64,000 bases of DNA from Deuterostichococcus epilithicus (Eukaryota > Chlorophyta > Trebouxiophyceae > Prasiolales > Stichococcaceae). The stretch is taken from NCBI GenBank assembly GCA_033439295.1, contig JAVTLE010000013.1, positions 930,001-994,000 on the forward strand, read 5' to 3'. Position numbers and translations under genes: made by a program. Shown piece after piece: positions 22,901-41,650 of the stretch. The notes under the pieces were generated by a model, which saw only the letters and a list, made by a program, of their open reading frames with translations, was not told the origin of the DNA and ran no database searches. Numbering within the stretch: the stretch's first letter is position 1; each line of letters opens with the position of its first letter.

Positions 22901-24275
22901 GCAGCGCCCACCGGAAAATGCGATCAAAATCGGCAGTGCCCCAGACGCCGCCCGCACCGTGCTTGTGCCGGCCGATGCTTGCGAGAAGCTGCGCAGCATG
23001 CACGTAGCTGTGCTCCGCTCCGCAGCAACTGTCCTGTAGCTCGCCGGCGATGGCGGCCAGGCGGGCAGGCCCTGCCGTGGGCACCTCCTTCAGCCGGCTG
23101 GCCATGAGGCGGTGGAACACGCCAAAGTAGCCCGCCAGGCTGCTGCCCACACTGGCAACCTCGTCCTCGTGGCCTGCAGGAAGCCAGTGCAGAGCGTTCA
23201 GCAAGGGTTGCTGTTCTATGCGCCCTGTGCGCGGCATGTGTCCTGCAGGATCACAGTGAGCAGCGTCCATGCAGTATGCAGCCAATGCAGCATTGTGCAT
23301 CGCCCTCATGGTGAGTCTGAAATTCTGGACAGACCACAGGGATGCCCGTGCTGTGCAGTTCCCTCATGCGTCTCTCCGCTGCTGTCGCAACCACAAGACA
23401 ATCCCGAAGCGACCCCCCACCTGCATACAAGATCTTCTGGATGGCGAAGTTGAGCAGCAGGCAGCTACGGTGGGTGGCGGACAGCTGGTAGATGAGCTGG
23501 CGGCCGGCCGGGTCGCCGGCCAGGCCCTCCAACCACGCCAGCTGCGAGCTGTCCAGCATCGAGAACACGGAGCCGAATTTGTCCGGGTCAAAGTCCGCCT
23601 TGACTTGCTCCTGTGCACGTCAGGGTCAATTAGAAGGTCAGAGAAGAGGCCATCACCCCTAGTGTGGGTTGTGACGGGCATCACGTCAATGCACTTGGCA
23701 TAGATGTGCTGTGCCGTGCCAAGTTTGAGGCGTGATCAGCTTGATGTCATCGCTAGACGGTTGCCAAAACGCCTTGTTCATGTACCTAGATCTCAGCTGC
23801 AATAATAGCAGTGGGCAAGAAGCTGGTGACATGCCGGTCTGGAAGACGTTTCACACCCGCAGAAAATGCGCGGAGGACAGGTCTGGCTGCAGGGCGGCGC
23901 CGCCATGCCGGGGCTCGATGCGTTGCATGTGCGCGTCCGTAAGCGCCAGCCAGTCGCACACAAGGTTGCCCATGTGCGCATAGCCTGCGCGGCGATGTTG
24001 TGCATCAATGTGAGTGCAGGCGGCGCTCGGCGGAGGCAGTAACCAGCCGTTGCGTTATGGCGCCGGCATGGGCGGCGAAGATAGTGGACTATATGCTGCA
24101 CTGTGCGTACTGGCTCACCGACGTAGTTCTCGCACAGCAGCTCGATGGCGGTGCGGGGCTTGCCGTGTGCCGCCACATACTGGCACAGCGTGTCGAAGAT
24201 GTTGGGTTCCATCACCGCGTCCGGCTGCCTGAAGGTCTGCTCGAGCTGGCTCAGCTGCTCGCTCTCCCCCTCCAT
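19958..24275 (-). CDS. NELFCD: Negative elongation factor subunit C/D (TH1 family)
   Basis: NELF-C/D is the TH1-fold subunit of the complex that holds RNA polymerase II near promoters with DSIF in animals. Exon 1 (24275-24119) contains VMEPNIFDTL and ELLCENY, matching the human MEPSIFNTL and LLSENY positions. Later exons include: near 23613-23428 (WLEGLAGDPAGRQLIYQL, then CLLLNFAIQKI); near 23175-22961; 22803-22674 (LAQQLEAYA); 22457-22330 (ELLTGSGGEAALQ); near 22013-21755; near 21619-21448 (PVAAMGVLHLI, matching human FPVVAMGVLKWV); near 21166-21050; near 20815-20710 (VRYFVFK, matching human IRYFVTE); and the last exon about 20131-19958. Order and spacing of matches follow the human protein throughout. 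Human identity is from memory, not a search. NELF is known mainly from metazoans and scattered protists and is missing from standard plant and yeast models, so its presence here deserves attention. Confidence 0.87.
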
Positions 24276-24858
24276 GAGCCCCGCAGTCGTGATTCTTGAG
24301 GGCCTGAAGCTCTGTGCAGAACCTTTGCGACAAGGCTGCTAGCGAGTCAGTCGAGGCTGGATGGACTGGCCCAGGGTTCAAACTAAGGGGTCGCCAGCGC
24401 GATTGCTGCGGCGCCGCCAAAACAGGAAACTGTGCGACAGAAGAAATCGTTTCGAATTAGTCCAATCTGTGTTTGCGCTGACTAATACCCATGAAAGAGT
24501 TGGAGCAATTTCCTGTGCCCAGACCTGTGCCAGCTCAGCCAGGGAAACTTAAGGAGAGTGTAGCTGGGACCCGATCATCGTACGCGAACTTGCTCCGAAA
24601 CAGCTGGCAGCTTCTGAGGGCACCTGACCCTGGTTATCACTCGTCAGGAGGTCCATGTTGCCAGCAGCCGGTGCTGATATATACTGATCACTTGTTTTCA
24701 GTAGGTATCATTTGTGCACTACAGTTGCGCGGCCTATCGTCGCCTCCGTTGCAGACGCACGCACGTGGCCAAGTCTTTTCTGGCCTCCGGATCGCGCCTC
24801 AAGCAGCCACAATATCCTAGGCTGGATAGTCGCAACTCAGTCAAATCTATATTGGGGT
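24276..24858. promoter_or_regulatory. Divergent intergenic region between NELF-C/D and the F-box gene
   Basis: This 583-base gap lies between two start codons facing away from each other. A TATATA stretch is present near 24678, about 180 bases before the F-box start. Nothing else stands out. The promoter assignment follows from orientation only. Confidence 0.4.
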
Positions 24859-26263
24859 ATGGCGCTGCATGACCTCCCTCGCGATGTACTCCACCAGATT
24901 ATGCGGTGCGTTACAGCCCAACCACCAACCGACATGCACCGGCGGGAGCGGTGCAGCGGCAGTCGACTGCCCTTTCGCATCCAGTGCGAGTGCAGACTCG
25001 GCATCTACTGCGAGCGCGGAGATCGTCGTGGCATCTGCTCTTGTCGACTTTGGTTCCGCTGTGAAATTGACCACAAATCCGTCCGCTGGTGCAGGCAGCT
25101 GGCAGCTGAGGACCTGGCAGCAGTTTCAGCTCAGAATAAGTTTCTTCGATCAGAAGCGGGAGCTGATGATCTTTGGAAACCGTTCGTCGAGTTGAGGTGC
25201 AGAGTGCATGTACTGCGATTGCACTGGCGGCATGCACGGGTTTGCCACGGCACAACTTCAGCTGGCTGAACTGTCAAGCTAGTTTACAGGTGGCCAGACT
25301 GCTGCACGGCCTCGGCGTACCAGTCTCAGAGGGCCATGTACAGGTTATTGCTGAACTTCCGCGGCTTGTGCACCTGCACATGCATGCATCATGCATGCTG
25401 TTGACCATTACTGGTTGGAAATGAATCCTTTTCAAACTTTAGATGCTGCCTCCCCACCTGTGGGATTTTCTCGGGCTGCAGTGCACGCGCGACCATGCCG
25501 GTATCGCTCGGACTGCTCGTGGACAGGCTTGCAAAGCTGCAACTACGCGTGGCCGGAAATAGCATTGTCCCGAGCAGCCCACAACATGTTTTCGAGGACA
25601 CCATGAGGGTGAGATTACACGCTTGCACCAGCATGATGTGACGGCCTAGAAACGTGCCGAGAAAAAATCTGCGCATGGTGACATTTGACCGTCAAATGCA
25701 AACTTATGTGAGCTGCTCGACTTGCAGACGGTGTTCTGCATCGGACCGCTGCTTGAGCTGGCGCCTCCCCTGTTCGAGGTCAGGCGCACAGGGGAGCACA
25801 AGCGGCTCGTCAGCGTCGTGTGCTGGTGGCTAGAGCACAAGCCCAAGGTGCGGCAAGTGTCCTTGTACAGCATGTGCCGCTGTGTGCCTGAGTATGCACC
25901 TCCTGCAGGCTGTTGATGCGAGAGATAATGTCTCTGCACCACGATTGTGTGCAGCTGGCGGTGGCCTTCGTCCGAGAGACCTCCGAGATGGTGTTGCACA
26001 GTCACAGCAGCCCGCTGCAGATTCGATGGCGACGGTCGGCCATTGCGTTCCTGGCGGACCTGCTGCGCCGCACGCCGTGCCAGGACCTGCACCCCTCGGT
26101 CTTCGAGGCGCTGCGCGCGGCGACCGCCACGCTGAACTGCAACATCCGCCGAAGCATCCAGCGCGCGGCCCTGCCGGCGTCGCCTGTGCCGTGCGGCCTG
26201 CCACGGAACCACTGGTGGTGGCGGGACGGCAGCCCGACCCGGCAGGTGGCATCGCCGGCATGA
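24859..26263 (+). CDS. F-box domain protein (260 aa)
   Basis: Six exons keep phase through the whole gene: 24859-24905, 25095-25196, 25290-25367, 25482-25608, 25728-25847, 25955-26263. The joined N-terminus starts with LPRDVLHQIM, followed by LAAEDLAAVSAQNKFLRSEA and DDLWKPFVELRW. That is the F-box pattern of a leading LP, a central dipeptide and a closing LW, and it is followed by SYK/LY-like AYQSQRAMYRLLL. F-box proteins bind Skp1 in SCF ubiquitin ligases. The remaining ~170 residues are helical with no recognised repeat, so the substrate is unknown. TGTAA follows 13 bases after the stop. Both the full phase agreement and the F-box reading depend on my splice choices. Confidence 0.78.
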
Positions 26264-26276
26264 ACGCTCCAGAAGA

Positions 26277-26281
26277 TGTAA
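26277..26281 (+). other. TGTAA poly(A) signal of the F-box gene
   Basis: TGTAA lies 13 bases after the TGA at 26263, which is closer than usual but correctly placed and oriented. Confidence 0.5.
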
Positions 26282-26556
26282 AATCACCTTGCAAATTTCG
26301 TTTCTAGCATTGGCAAATACCGAGTTTCGGCCAATGGGCATCTGCTTCGTTGAGCACTTCGTTGAGAGCATTGCCTGTTGGGGTCCGTTCTGTTTTGCTG
26401 AAGATCCCGTGGTTTTCACAGCAGCCAAGGCATGTTGAATGGCCAGCGCCACTCAAGTTTCGAATGGGTCGATCAGTTTCAGGCACCGCTCTCTTCAGGC
26501 TCAATCGAACTTTAGTTGAATCATGACCGCAACTCGAATGAGATTTGACCCGGCCT

Positions 26557-28948
26557 TCATGGTCTTCGCGCCGCCTTCTCCGCAATGCCGGACGTCCCAA
26601 ACCTCTGCCGCAGCACCCTTGCTACATCCTCGAATGGGACGCCCTGCTTTGCAGACGTTAAAACATCAGGTCACACAGGGCAGCCAGCCTCTGTGTAATG
26701 TGATGGCGGACCTCCACACCTCCATCGAGTGAGCATGGTGATACCCAGTGGTAGGGCTCCTGGTGGAAGTGGGATGGGTCCACCGCGATCGCATGTAACC
26801 GCTGAACCCTGTAATTGGCAGCCCAGCCGCGCACCCAGAGTGTGTCCAAACCCTTTCGTCAAAAGCACCGCTCAGATGATGAGCAGCACCTGGGAGTTCA
26901 GGAGCCCATGGCGTGCGTCCCTCAAAACTCAACATCCCTGAGCCCTTGCGAGAGCTGGGCGTGGTACAGTAGAGGTGCTTCGCGTTCTCACGTGCAAAGT
27001 TGCAATGCACCTGGGTATTCAGGAGCTTGGTGCGGTGCATATGTTCTCAACATGAGAGCACAAGACCTCCCGATTCCAGCCGCACCTGGGCGTTAAGGAG
27101 CACCATGGTGTGGTACAGCAGGTCTGCTGCCTCAGAGGCGCATCGCTCTGCGCCTTCGCTGTTTTCGAGCGTTTCACACAGCTCGCCCGCCTCCTCCCGC
27201 ACCTTCCTGCACAGCAGCTGAGGGTCTGCCAGCAGCTTCGCGGTCCACGACGAAGACGTGTCTGCAGGGAGGGGCACATCAGTGTTGGCTGGCTGGTGGC
27301 AGCGTTCAGACGTCTGTGCAGTGCCCGGTCCGCCAGCAGCTCTGCTGTCCGCAACATGTGTCTGCGGGTTGTAGGCAGGCAGCAGCTCTGCCGATTGGCT
27401 GGAAGCAGGCGTTCAGCAGTCTGTGACGACGAAAACGAGGACACGGGTTCAGGTAGCACGTTGTCGGTCCATGAGCACCACGTGCGTACACCTGCAATGA
27501 TGCTGGCAGCTGGATGGCGCCCGTCATGGACGGCGGCACTGTCATGTGTCATGCAAGTAAGACCGCAGCTCAATGCCATGTCAGCCTGGCTGGCTTTTGT
27601 TGACCGTGGCTTCTGCTGTATGTGGCCTTTGCCGGATGTGTAAATATTGGTGTCTGCAAGCCTGGGTCCTGGAGCGACTCACCATTGCTGGCCTCGGCGG
27701 CCTCCCGCCGGCCTTGGATGGTGTGCTCCAGCGCCAGCAGCGTCGGCAACGGCGCGCTCGCGCGCGTGTGCTGGTGCCCGCTCTCCTGCACCTGTCCCCC
27801 CTCCAACTCCATCTCCGAGAACCAGCAGCCGGGCGCGCCCTGACGGGTGTGGGAAGCACAGCGCGTCACAAACGACGCATCAACCTGGCGGTTTTAGAGA
27901 TTTGGCGTGCCAGCAGCTGCCGTGCGCCGTCGGCGGCCCGCAGCCCGTGACCATGCACCACCAAGACTTCCGTGAGGCACCAGAGGCCGCCACCGCCGCG
28001 GGATGAAGGCTTTGCCGGTGCGTTCATCCAGGCCTCCGGCTCAGGTGCCGGCGTCGTTCCTGTCTCTGCCTGAGTGCTGCAAGGACCAGGCAAATGGGCG
28101 CCCTCACCGTGTGGCAGGCCGGCCCGATGGGGTCGGACAGGTACACCAGCGAGTCGCGGTCGCAGTCCGCGTACACCCTGACGACCTTGATGAAGTGCCC
28201 TGATGTCTCGCCCTTGCACCACCGGCCCTTCAGCAAACAAGTCAAGATTTCCTGTTGTTATCCGACCCAGCTGTCTCTCTTCACCCTGTGCTGGCGGCAA
28301 CGTCACCCCCCGCGCACGATTGCTCATGCAGACAATCGGTCCGGGTGCGGTCACACCTTGCGGGAGCGGCTGTAAAAGGTGGCGAGCCCGGTCTGCAGCG
28401 TCTCGCTCACGGCGGCGCGGTCCGCGAATGCTTGCATCAACAGCTCGCCAGTGTCCACGTGCTGCAGAGCATCCCGATCGTCACCCTCAGATACCTCCCG
28501 GCATGTGCGGCCCTGACACACCTGACACGACGAGGCACCTTCCATGTTGCACCTGACCTGAGATCCTGCCGGAGCTCCTCACGACACTTGTCAGCCATGT
28601 GCAGCCGGCAACATTGCGCGGCAGCCGCAGCCAGCGTCGAATAAGTACCTGCACGATGGCTGCCACCAGGCCGTTGCCGTCCCACTTCAGGCTGTCCAGG
28701 AAGGGCGACATGCCGTCGATGTCGGCCTCACTGCGCACATCAATGCTCTGCTGCTCTAGGTGCGCGGCACGCAGGATGCCGCATCCGCGCGGCGGCTGTG
28801 TTGCGACCAATGCGGTCTTCCATGCGCTGGCAGGCCCAAGGCTGCGGCACATGACGGCAGGCAGCCGCGACATGCTCGTGGGCACGCTCTGCTGCCACAT
28901 GCGGGCCTGCTGCTGCCCGCCGGCTGCGAGCTGCGCTACCAAGGCCAT
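26557..28948 (-). CDS. HISN2: Bifunctional phosphoribosyl-AMP cyclohydrolase / phosphoribosyl-ATP pyrophosphohydrolase
   Basis: Catalyses the second and third steps of histidine biosynthesis: PR-ATP to PR-AMP, then ring opening to ProFAR. In plants this occurs in the plastid. Six phase-consistent exons: 28948-28649, 28461-28357, 28227-28108, 27839-27683, 27261-27086, 26643-26557 (314 residues). The first ~75 residues are Ser/Ala/Gln-rich, like a transit peptide. The HisI half has [40 protein letters not shown] and the metal-binding [11 protein letters not shown] plus PACHT. The HisE half has [17 protein letters not shown] and the C-terminal [14 protein letters not shown]. All core motifs are intact and the plant-type HisI-HisE fusion order is kept. 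The intron after 27086 and the one before 27261 carry degraded copies of exon 5 edges. Confidence 0.95.
26886..27116 (-). repeat. Three tandem copies of the HISN2 exon 5 3' end
   Basis: The functional exon end (27116-27081, LLNAQ plus donor) is followed in the intron by two decayed copies, near 27005-27040 and 26886-26920. Read on the + strand, each shows CACCTGGG, then a four-to-six-base variable stretch, then AGGAGC. The period is about 75-120 bases. Confidence 0.75.
27290..27425 (-). repeat. Decayed copies of the HISN2 exon 5 start
   Basis: In the intron before exon 5, two stretches resemble the exon segment reading [15 protein letters not shown]. One near 27318-27352 would read [14 protein letters not shown] and a weaker one lies near 27370-27405. 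A shared motif, GCGTTCAG..GTCTGTG, also occurs near 27303 and 27408. Confidence 0.6.
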
Positions 28949-29282
28949 GTCACCCTAGTTGGTGTCGAGCGAGCCGTGATCTGCGAAAACACTTATGCCG
29001 TGCAAAGAACAGCAATGTAAAGTATATATCGCTAGACCCAGACGAGCCTGGTCGCGTTGCGGAGTCAGCAAGGACTGACACACAGGTCCGACGCGAGGCG
29101 CCCTGTTGTGGAGGATACAAGATGTGCTCTGCTGTCGTAGATGGTCTCTGGAGGATCCGTGTGACGGTGTGATGTGGCTAAAAGAAACACGTATGATCCT
29201 GCATTTGGGTCCCGCTTGACCGCAGTTGACATGTTTTTGTGTTCCCACACTTTGCATTACGCGCGTCCTTCGACTCAGCTCC
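28949..29282. promoter_or_regulatory. Divergent promoter region of HISN2 and the 80-aa protein gene
   Basis: This 334-base gap lies between two oppositely oriented start codons. An AGTATATATCG stretch near 29020 lies about 75 bases upstream of the HISN2 start and could serve as its TATA element. The assignment is by position. Confidence 0.45.
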
Positions 29283-29664
29283 ATGTCATTCTGGGCGACG
29301 GCCAGGAAGATCCCCAAGTGGCAGCTCGGCCTGACAGGGGGCCTCCTGGTGTGGGCGGCGGCCCTGCAGGTGCACATTGTGGCACATCAGCAGCATGCAG
29401 CAATGAACGTTTCAACTCTTTTGAAGGAATGGCTGCCTTCTGCTGTCACCCCGCTACAGCAAGATGCGGTGCATACATGCTGCAGCCTGACCCGTCAGTG
29501 CGCCGCAGGTACACATCTGGACCGTCAAGCCGGAGTTTGAGGAAAAGTTCGTGGAAAGGCTGCAGAGGGAGAAGGCAGAGCAGGACAAACTGCCACCGCA
29601 GCTACCTGGCAACCGACTGTCGATATCCTTTCAGCCCTCGGGTACGAAGGCCGAGCGGGAGTGA
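29283..29664 (+). CDS. Small single-pass membrane protein (80 aa), family not recognised
   Basis: Two exons, 29283-29369 and 29509-29664, join in phase to give 80 residues. The basic N-terminus (ARKIPKWQ) is followed by a hydrophobic helix (LGLTGGLLVWAAAL) and then a charged tail (KPEFEEKFVERLQ). This layout is common in small inner-mitochondrial-membrane subunits and assembly factors, but I cannot assign a family. The first intron starts with a near copy of the start of exon 2. The stop codon lies only 49 bases before the DPH4 start and no TGTAA separates them. It could be one cistron of a shared transcript. The coding call rests on phase, composition and compact fit. Confidence 0.7.
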
Positions 29665-29713
29665 CTGCGACGGTGTCCGGCAGCGGTGCCCGGCAGCAGA
29701 AAAGCGTTCGTGC

Positions 29714-30666
29714 ATGAGCACGAACCAACACTCGCTGTACGACGTGCTGCAAGTCGAGCCCGGCGCATGCGCCGCGGCCATCAAGGTGAGCTTCGTGCCA
29801 CTGCGCGCATCATGCATGTAGGGCATTGGCTGCAGCCTTTTCACTCCTTGCCAGCGTACCATTGCCCCTAATGCAACATCCATACTATGCTTGCATACAG
29901 GAAGCGTACCGAGCAGCGGTGCTGCTGCATCATCCAGACAAGGCCGGGGCCGGCCAGGACGCGGCCTTCCAGCGGCTCCAGGCCGCGTGGGAGGCGCGTG
30001 CCTGTCTCATCGGCAATGCTCACAGTCGCATTGTAACAGAGCAGTACACGCAGCACAACTTTGGCCGTCTTCTTGAGCGCATGCGCTGTCGTGCATCGCG
30101 CTGTCTCACCTCAGATCAACCCAAATTCCCGCAAATGAGTGGTGAGACGTGGTACATGTAGACGCTGAAGGACCCGGCGCGGCGCGCAGCGTATGACCGC
30201 CGCACAACAGCCTCGCACGCCCGCATCGGCGCAGTAGCCGAGGAGCTCGACCTCGACGACCTAGTCTGCAGCCTGATCCCCGGCGGCGGCGGCGGCAGTG
30301 GCGTCGAGGACTGCAGCGGCGGCGGCGTCGGCGCCGGCGGCAGCCACCAGCTGCACCGCTTCGAGCACCCCTGCCGCTGCGGCGGCGCATATGCCATCGA
30401 CGAAGGTGACTGCAAGCTGACGATCTCTGTCCCTGTGCGGGCTGTTTGCCTGTTGAGGAGGGCATTGGGATCTCTGAGGGGAGACGCGGTGAACGCGGAG
30501 CTGAATCAGATACACAACAGGCCAGATTGGTTTTGTCGCAATATTTCCTACAAAGTTGGCTCATGTTTACCTTGCAGACGAGCTGCCCGAGGCTGCGGAG
30601 GCGGTGCTGATCCAGTGCTCAACCTGTTCACTGGTCGTGCGCGTCAGCTACTCGCTGTGCCACTGA
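29714..30666 (+). CDS. DPH4: Diphthamide biosynthesis protein 4 (J-domain plus DPH-type zinc finger)
   Basis: DPH4 (DNAJC24 in human) supports the first step of diphthamide formation on elongation factor 2. Exons 29714-29785, 29901-29993, 30162-30405 and 30578-30666 give 165 residues. The J-domain has SLYDVLQVEP, the HPD motif in LLHHPDK, then AWE, LKDPARRAAYD. The C-terminal CSL/DPH zinc finger shows CRC, AYAIDE and QCSTCS with the expected cysteine pairs. Exon 2 can only be joined in frame if it ends with GAG|GCGCGT, so the intron after 29993 appears to be GC-AG. The gene is packed between two small genes on the same strand, with 49 and 138 bases on either side. Confidence 0.92.
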
Positions 30667-30804
30667 CGCTGTCCCCAAGAGAACGGCCAGCGGCACCCTC
30701 CCTTGCAAGGGGCGGCCGCCTGCGGAGGTGCCGGCGACAGGCAGGGGCAGCAGACACTCATCATAAGCACCGACACACACAAGCATCCAGGCGGTGGCGG
30801 CGCC

Positions 30805-32616
30805 ATGGGCGGAGCCGGCGACGGCGGCACCAAGCAGCGTCCTGGCCTGAGGGCGCGCATCATCTGCCTAGCAATCGCTGTGTACTCCTTCCTGCTGGCA
30901 AATGGGCTGGCGACGGTGCAGGAGCGACTGCTCTCCCGCGGGTGAGACGCGGATGCTTATTATGATCGAGTTCAAGGCGTTGTATGAGGTTCTGAGGTCG
31001 TTAAGTATGGTGGTCGCCTGCTTTTGATCTAGAGCACTCGGCCAGACCGCCACAGGACTCGAATGAGCGCTGCCGCTTGCTTGCACAGGCTTGCACTGTG
31101 AGTGCCTGTAGCCCTGCGCCTACATGCAGCATCGTGCACAATGTGTGGTGTTGACCTTGTCAATCTCGGCCTGAGCTCTCGGACTGGCTGGCTGCAGGGA
31201 GTGGCTGCCAGACGGTGTCAATGCAGATGCAGCGATCACCCTCGGCTATGCCCTGAAGAGGTACTGACCCTCCCCTGCACGGCAAGCGGCTGCATGCCGA
31301 ACACAGATACAGCCTTTCGCATGACCTTTTGCAATGCATGCAGCCTCCATTCTGCACCAGGTCTCCTGCCTCAAACAGCTCTGATGCCCTGCAGGGATGG
31401 CACGCCAACTGCGCCGCTGAGGCTCAGGGTGGACGCGGCGGTCGACCTGTATACCGATGTGCGTTTGAGCCGCTTCTTCATCTGGAGCTTTGCATGTCGT
31501 CCACTGTTTGCAGCACGTCTGTCACCGCGCAATCGGGCTGCACGTCCATGTTCAGTGCCCTGGACGCAGCACACGCAGCCGCACCTCGCTCCCCGAGCCG
31601 CACCGAACCCCATGATGTCGATGGCAGGGGCGCGTTGGCAACCTCCTATTCAGCGGCGGGCACCCAGGTCCGCTGCTCCCTTCCTTGCAAGCTTCTCCGT
31701 TGGCTCGCCCTCCACCTCCTGCTCTTTCTTTTTATTTTCATTTTTCAATTTAACATCCTGCTCTTTGCGCCCCTCGTGTCCCGCTGGTGCCAACCTTGGC
31801 CCCAGCCGCCTGCACTTCCTACCGAGGCCCCTGCGACACACAAACCCCGCAGGCGGGGGCCTGCGGAGCATCAGCGAGGCGGAGGCAATGAAGCGGTACG
31901 CCGAACACGTCACCCACGGCGGCATCCCGGCGGTGGACATCGTACTGGAGGAGCTCAGTACGTCGACACGCACCAATGCGCTCGACAGCCTGCAGCTGGT
32001 CGCCGCACGCGGGTGAACCAGAGCTCCACCCTCTTCCTGTTGTTCCATCCTGCGTCTGTGTTTGTGTATGTGATTGCAACACCTCGGCAAGTTTGACAGA
32101 ACGCAAGGGCGGCAAGATGCGGATGGCAGGCACACCAGCCACTTGGTGGCGCCCTTCCTTGTCTTCCAGCTCGTCAAGCTTCTGATGCAGTGCGTCATCG
32201 TCTGGCGCTGCAGGTGGACCTCGGCTGTGGTGGTCACGAACCCGTTCCATCAATTCAGGGCGTATCGTGCGTTCAATTGTGCCGCCAAGCAATCTTTGCC
32301 GCCGGACCAGCAGCCACAGGCGCGTGCTGCACGATTGCTGGTTGAAACCGAATCGCCTGTCACAGTGCTGCAGTGCTTGCCAGTCCTCATGCTGGCACCT
32401 AGCATTGCATCGCTTGCTCTCTGAGAAATAGTATTTTCTTGACTTTTTATGGGTTGAGTGTTTGTCGCTGCGCAGTTATGGCTGGCTCGGGTGCCGGGGC
32501 CGTCCCCGTTGCTGCCTGTGCACGAGCGCGCACTGTACACGCTACGGCTGCAATACGACGTTCTACGCGAATTTGCGGCCATCGTGTGGTATTGGCTGAT
32601 GGGCTGGCTGTGCTGA
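30805..32616 (+). CDS. Membrane protein of unknown family, multi-exon
   Basis: Exon 1 (30805-30941) encodes a short Gly/Lys-rich start and a hydrophobic helix (IICLAIAVYSFLLANGLA). It joins in phase to 31198-31260 (EWLPDGVNADAAITLGYALK) and 31395-31458 (APLRLRVDAAVDLYTD). A later exon near 31632-31671 reads GNLLFSGGHPG. A strong one near 31850-31958 contains SEAEAMKRYAEHVTHGGIP and VDIVLEEL. The last exon (about 32475-32616) ends in a hydrophobic, Trp-rich helix (FAAIVWYWLMGWLC). The layout suggests N- and C-terminal membrane anchors around a soluble domain. Middle exon choices are uncertain and I recognise no family. TGTAA follows at 32695. Confidence 0.5.
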
Positions 32617-32694
32617 GGGTCTAGGTTTCAACAGCACGCAGAGATGGCGCTGCAATGAAATTGTTTCAGGAGGTGTCAGGCTTTGTTCCAAGCT

Positions 32695-32699
32695 TGTAA
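32695..32699 (+). other. TGTAA poly(A) signal of the membrane protein gene
   Basis: TGTAA occurs 79 bases after the stop at 32616, at the expected distance for a chlorophyte transcript. Confidence 0.55.
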
Positions 32700-32789
32700 A
32701 CCTGATGAGTACTTTTGCGGACAACGACACTTGAAGTCGCACATGAAGGAGAACTCTCATGCTACACCCCACCTTCGCCGCCAGGCGCA

Positions 32790-32794
32790 TTACA
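32790..32794 (-). other. TGTAA poly(A) signal of FtsHi
   Basis: TTACA on the + strand, TGTAA on the gene strand, about 130 bases past the FtsHi stop. With the site at 32695 it keeps the two convergent 3' ends apart. Confidence 0.5.
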
Positions 32795-32924
32795 CCATCT
32801 GTGGCACCTGCTGCCACCCCAGCAGCTCTCAACAATGAGAATTTGCAGCCCGGACCCGGCACGCTGGCACATCACCATGCCAGCCGCGGATTCCTTTGCA
32901 GCGCCCAGCAAGCTGCTGCAGCGC

Positions 32925-41073
<8,149 letters not shown>

Positions 41074-41650
41074 AGGGGCCCTGCTGGTGAGCTATGTGCG
41101 CCGCAGCACGCCTGCAGGATCAACACCGTGTCGTAATCGAAACTGCATATTGGCGCCGGACCAAGGAGCAGCATTGCCATGCAGAGATTTGCGTGCGAGA
41201 TTTGCGTGCAAGCAATCACCTGTGCTGGGCTTCGTCGCTGATCACAAAGCTGCACACGTCTGTAATGCGGTGTCAGCCGTCCCGTGCAATGGCAGGAAGC
41301 CAAGAAGTCGAGCTGCATTGCCTCGCACGTATATGTTCAAGTCTCCATTTTCACGCCGCCGTCGCAGCTGCTGTCTGCTATTTTCCCTGTACTCGAGTTT
41401 GTCCGATGAGACGGCTCAGATGCCGGATGGCGAGCAACATTGCAGGGACATCGCCTGGAATCAGGCGGGACCTCTGGACATTTCAGGGTTTAGCGCTTAC
41501 CCACCACAATGTACTCCCCAATGTACTACCAGCAGCCCTCCTTCATCGTTGACCTGGCAGATGCTCGAGCTTGGCTTTTACACTCATTCTAGGCTCCGTT
41601 CGAGTTCCCACGCACACACCACGCCAGCTCTGAGCGGCAGGTGCTGCGAT
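41074..41650. promoter_or_regulatory. Intergenic region between DDX1 and FtsHi (same strand)
   Basis: This 577-base gap should contain the DDX1 3' UTR on the right and the FtsHi promoter on the left. A TGTAA on the minus strand at 41578-41582 lies 69 bases past the DDX1 stop. No other motif stands out. Confidence 0.5.

Noticed and set aside
24361-24400. GGTTCAAACTA resembling a tRNA B box
   Set aside because: No matching A box or cloverleaf could be folded around it.
31640-31780. A hydrophobic, T-rich stretch that would read LALHLLLFLFIFIF
   Set aside because: It lies in a pyrimidine-rich intron segment of the membrane protein gene. The frame is not linked in phase to the recognised exons, and such runs translate as hydrophobic by composition.
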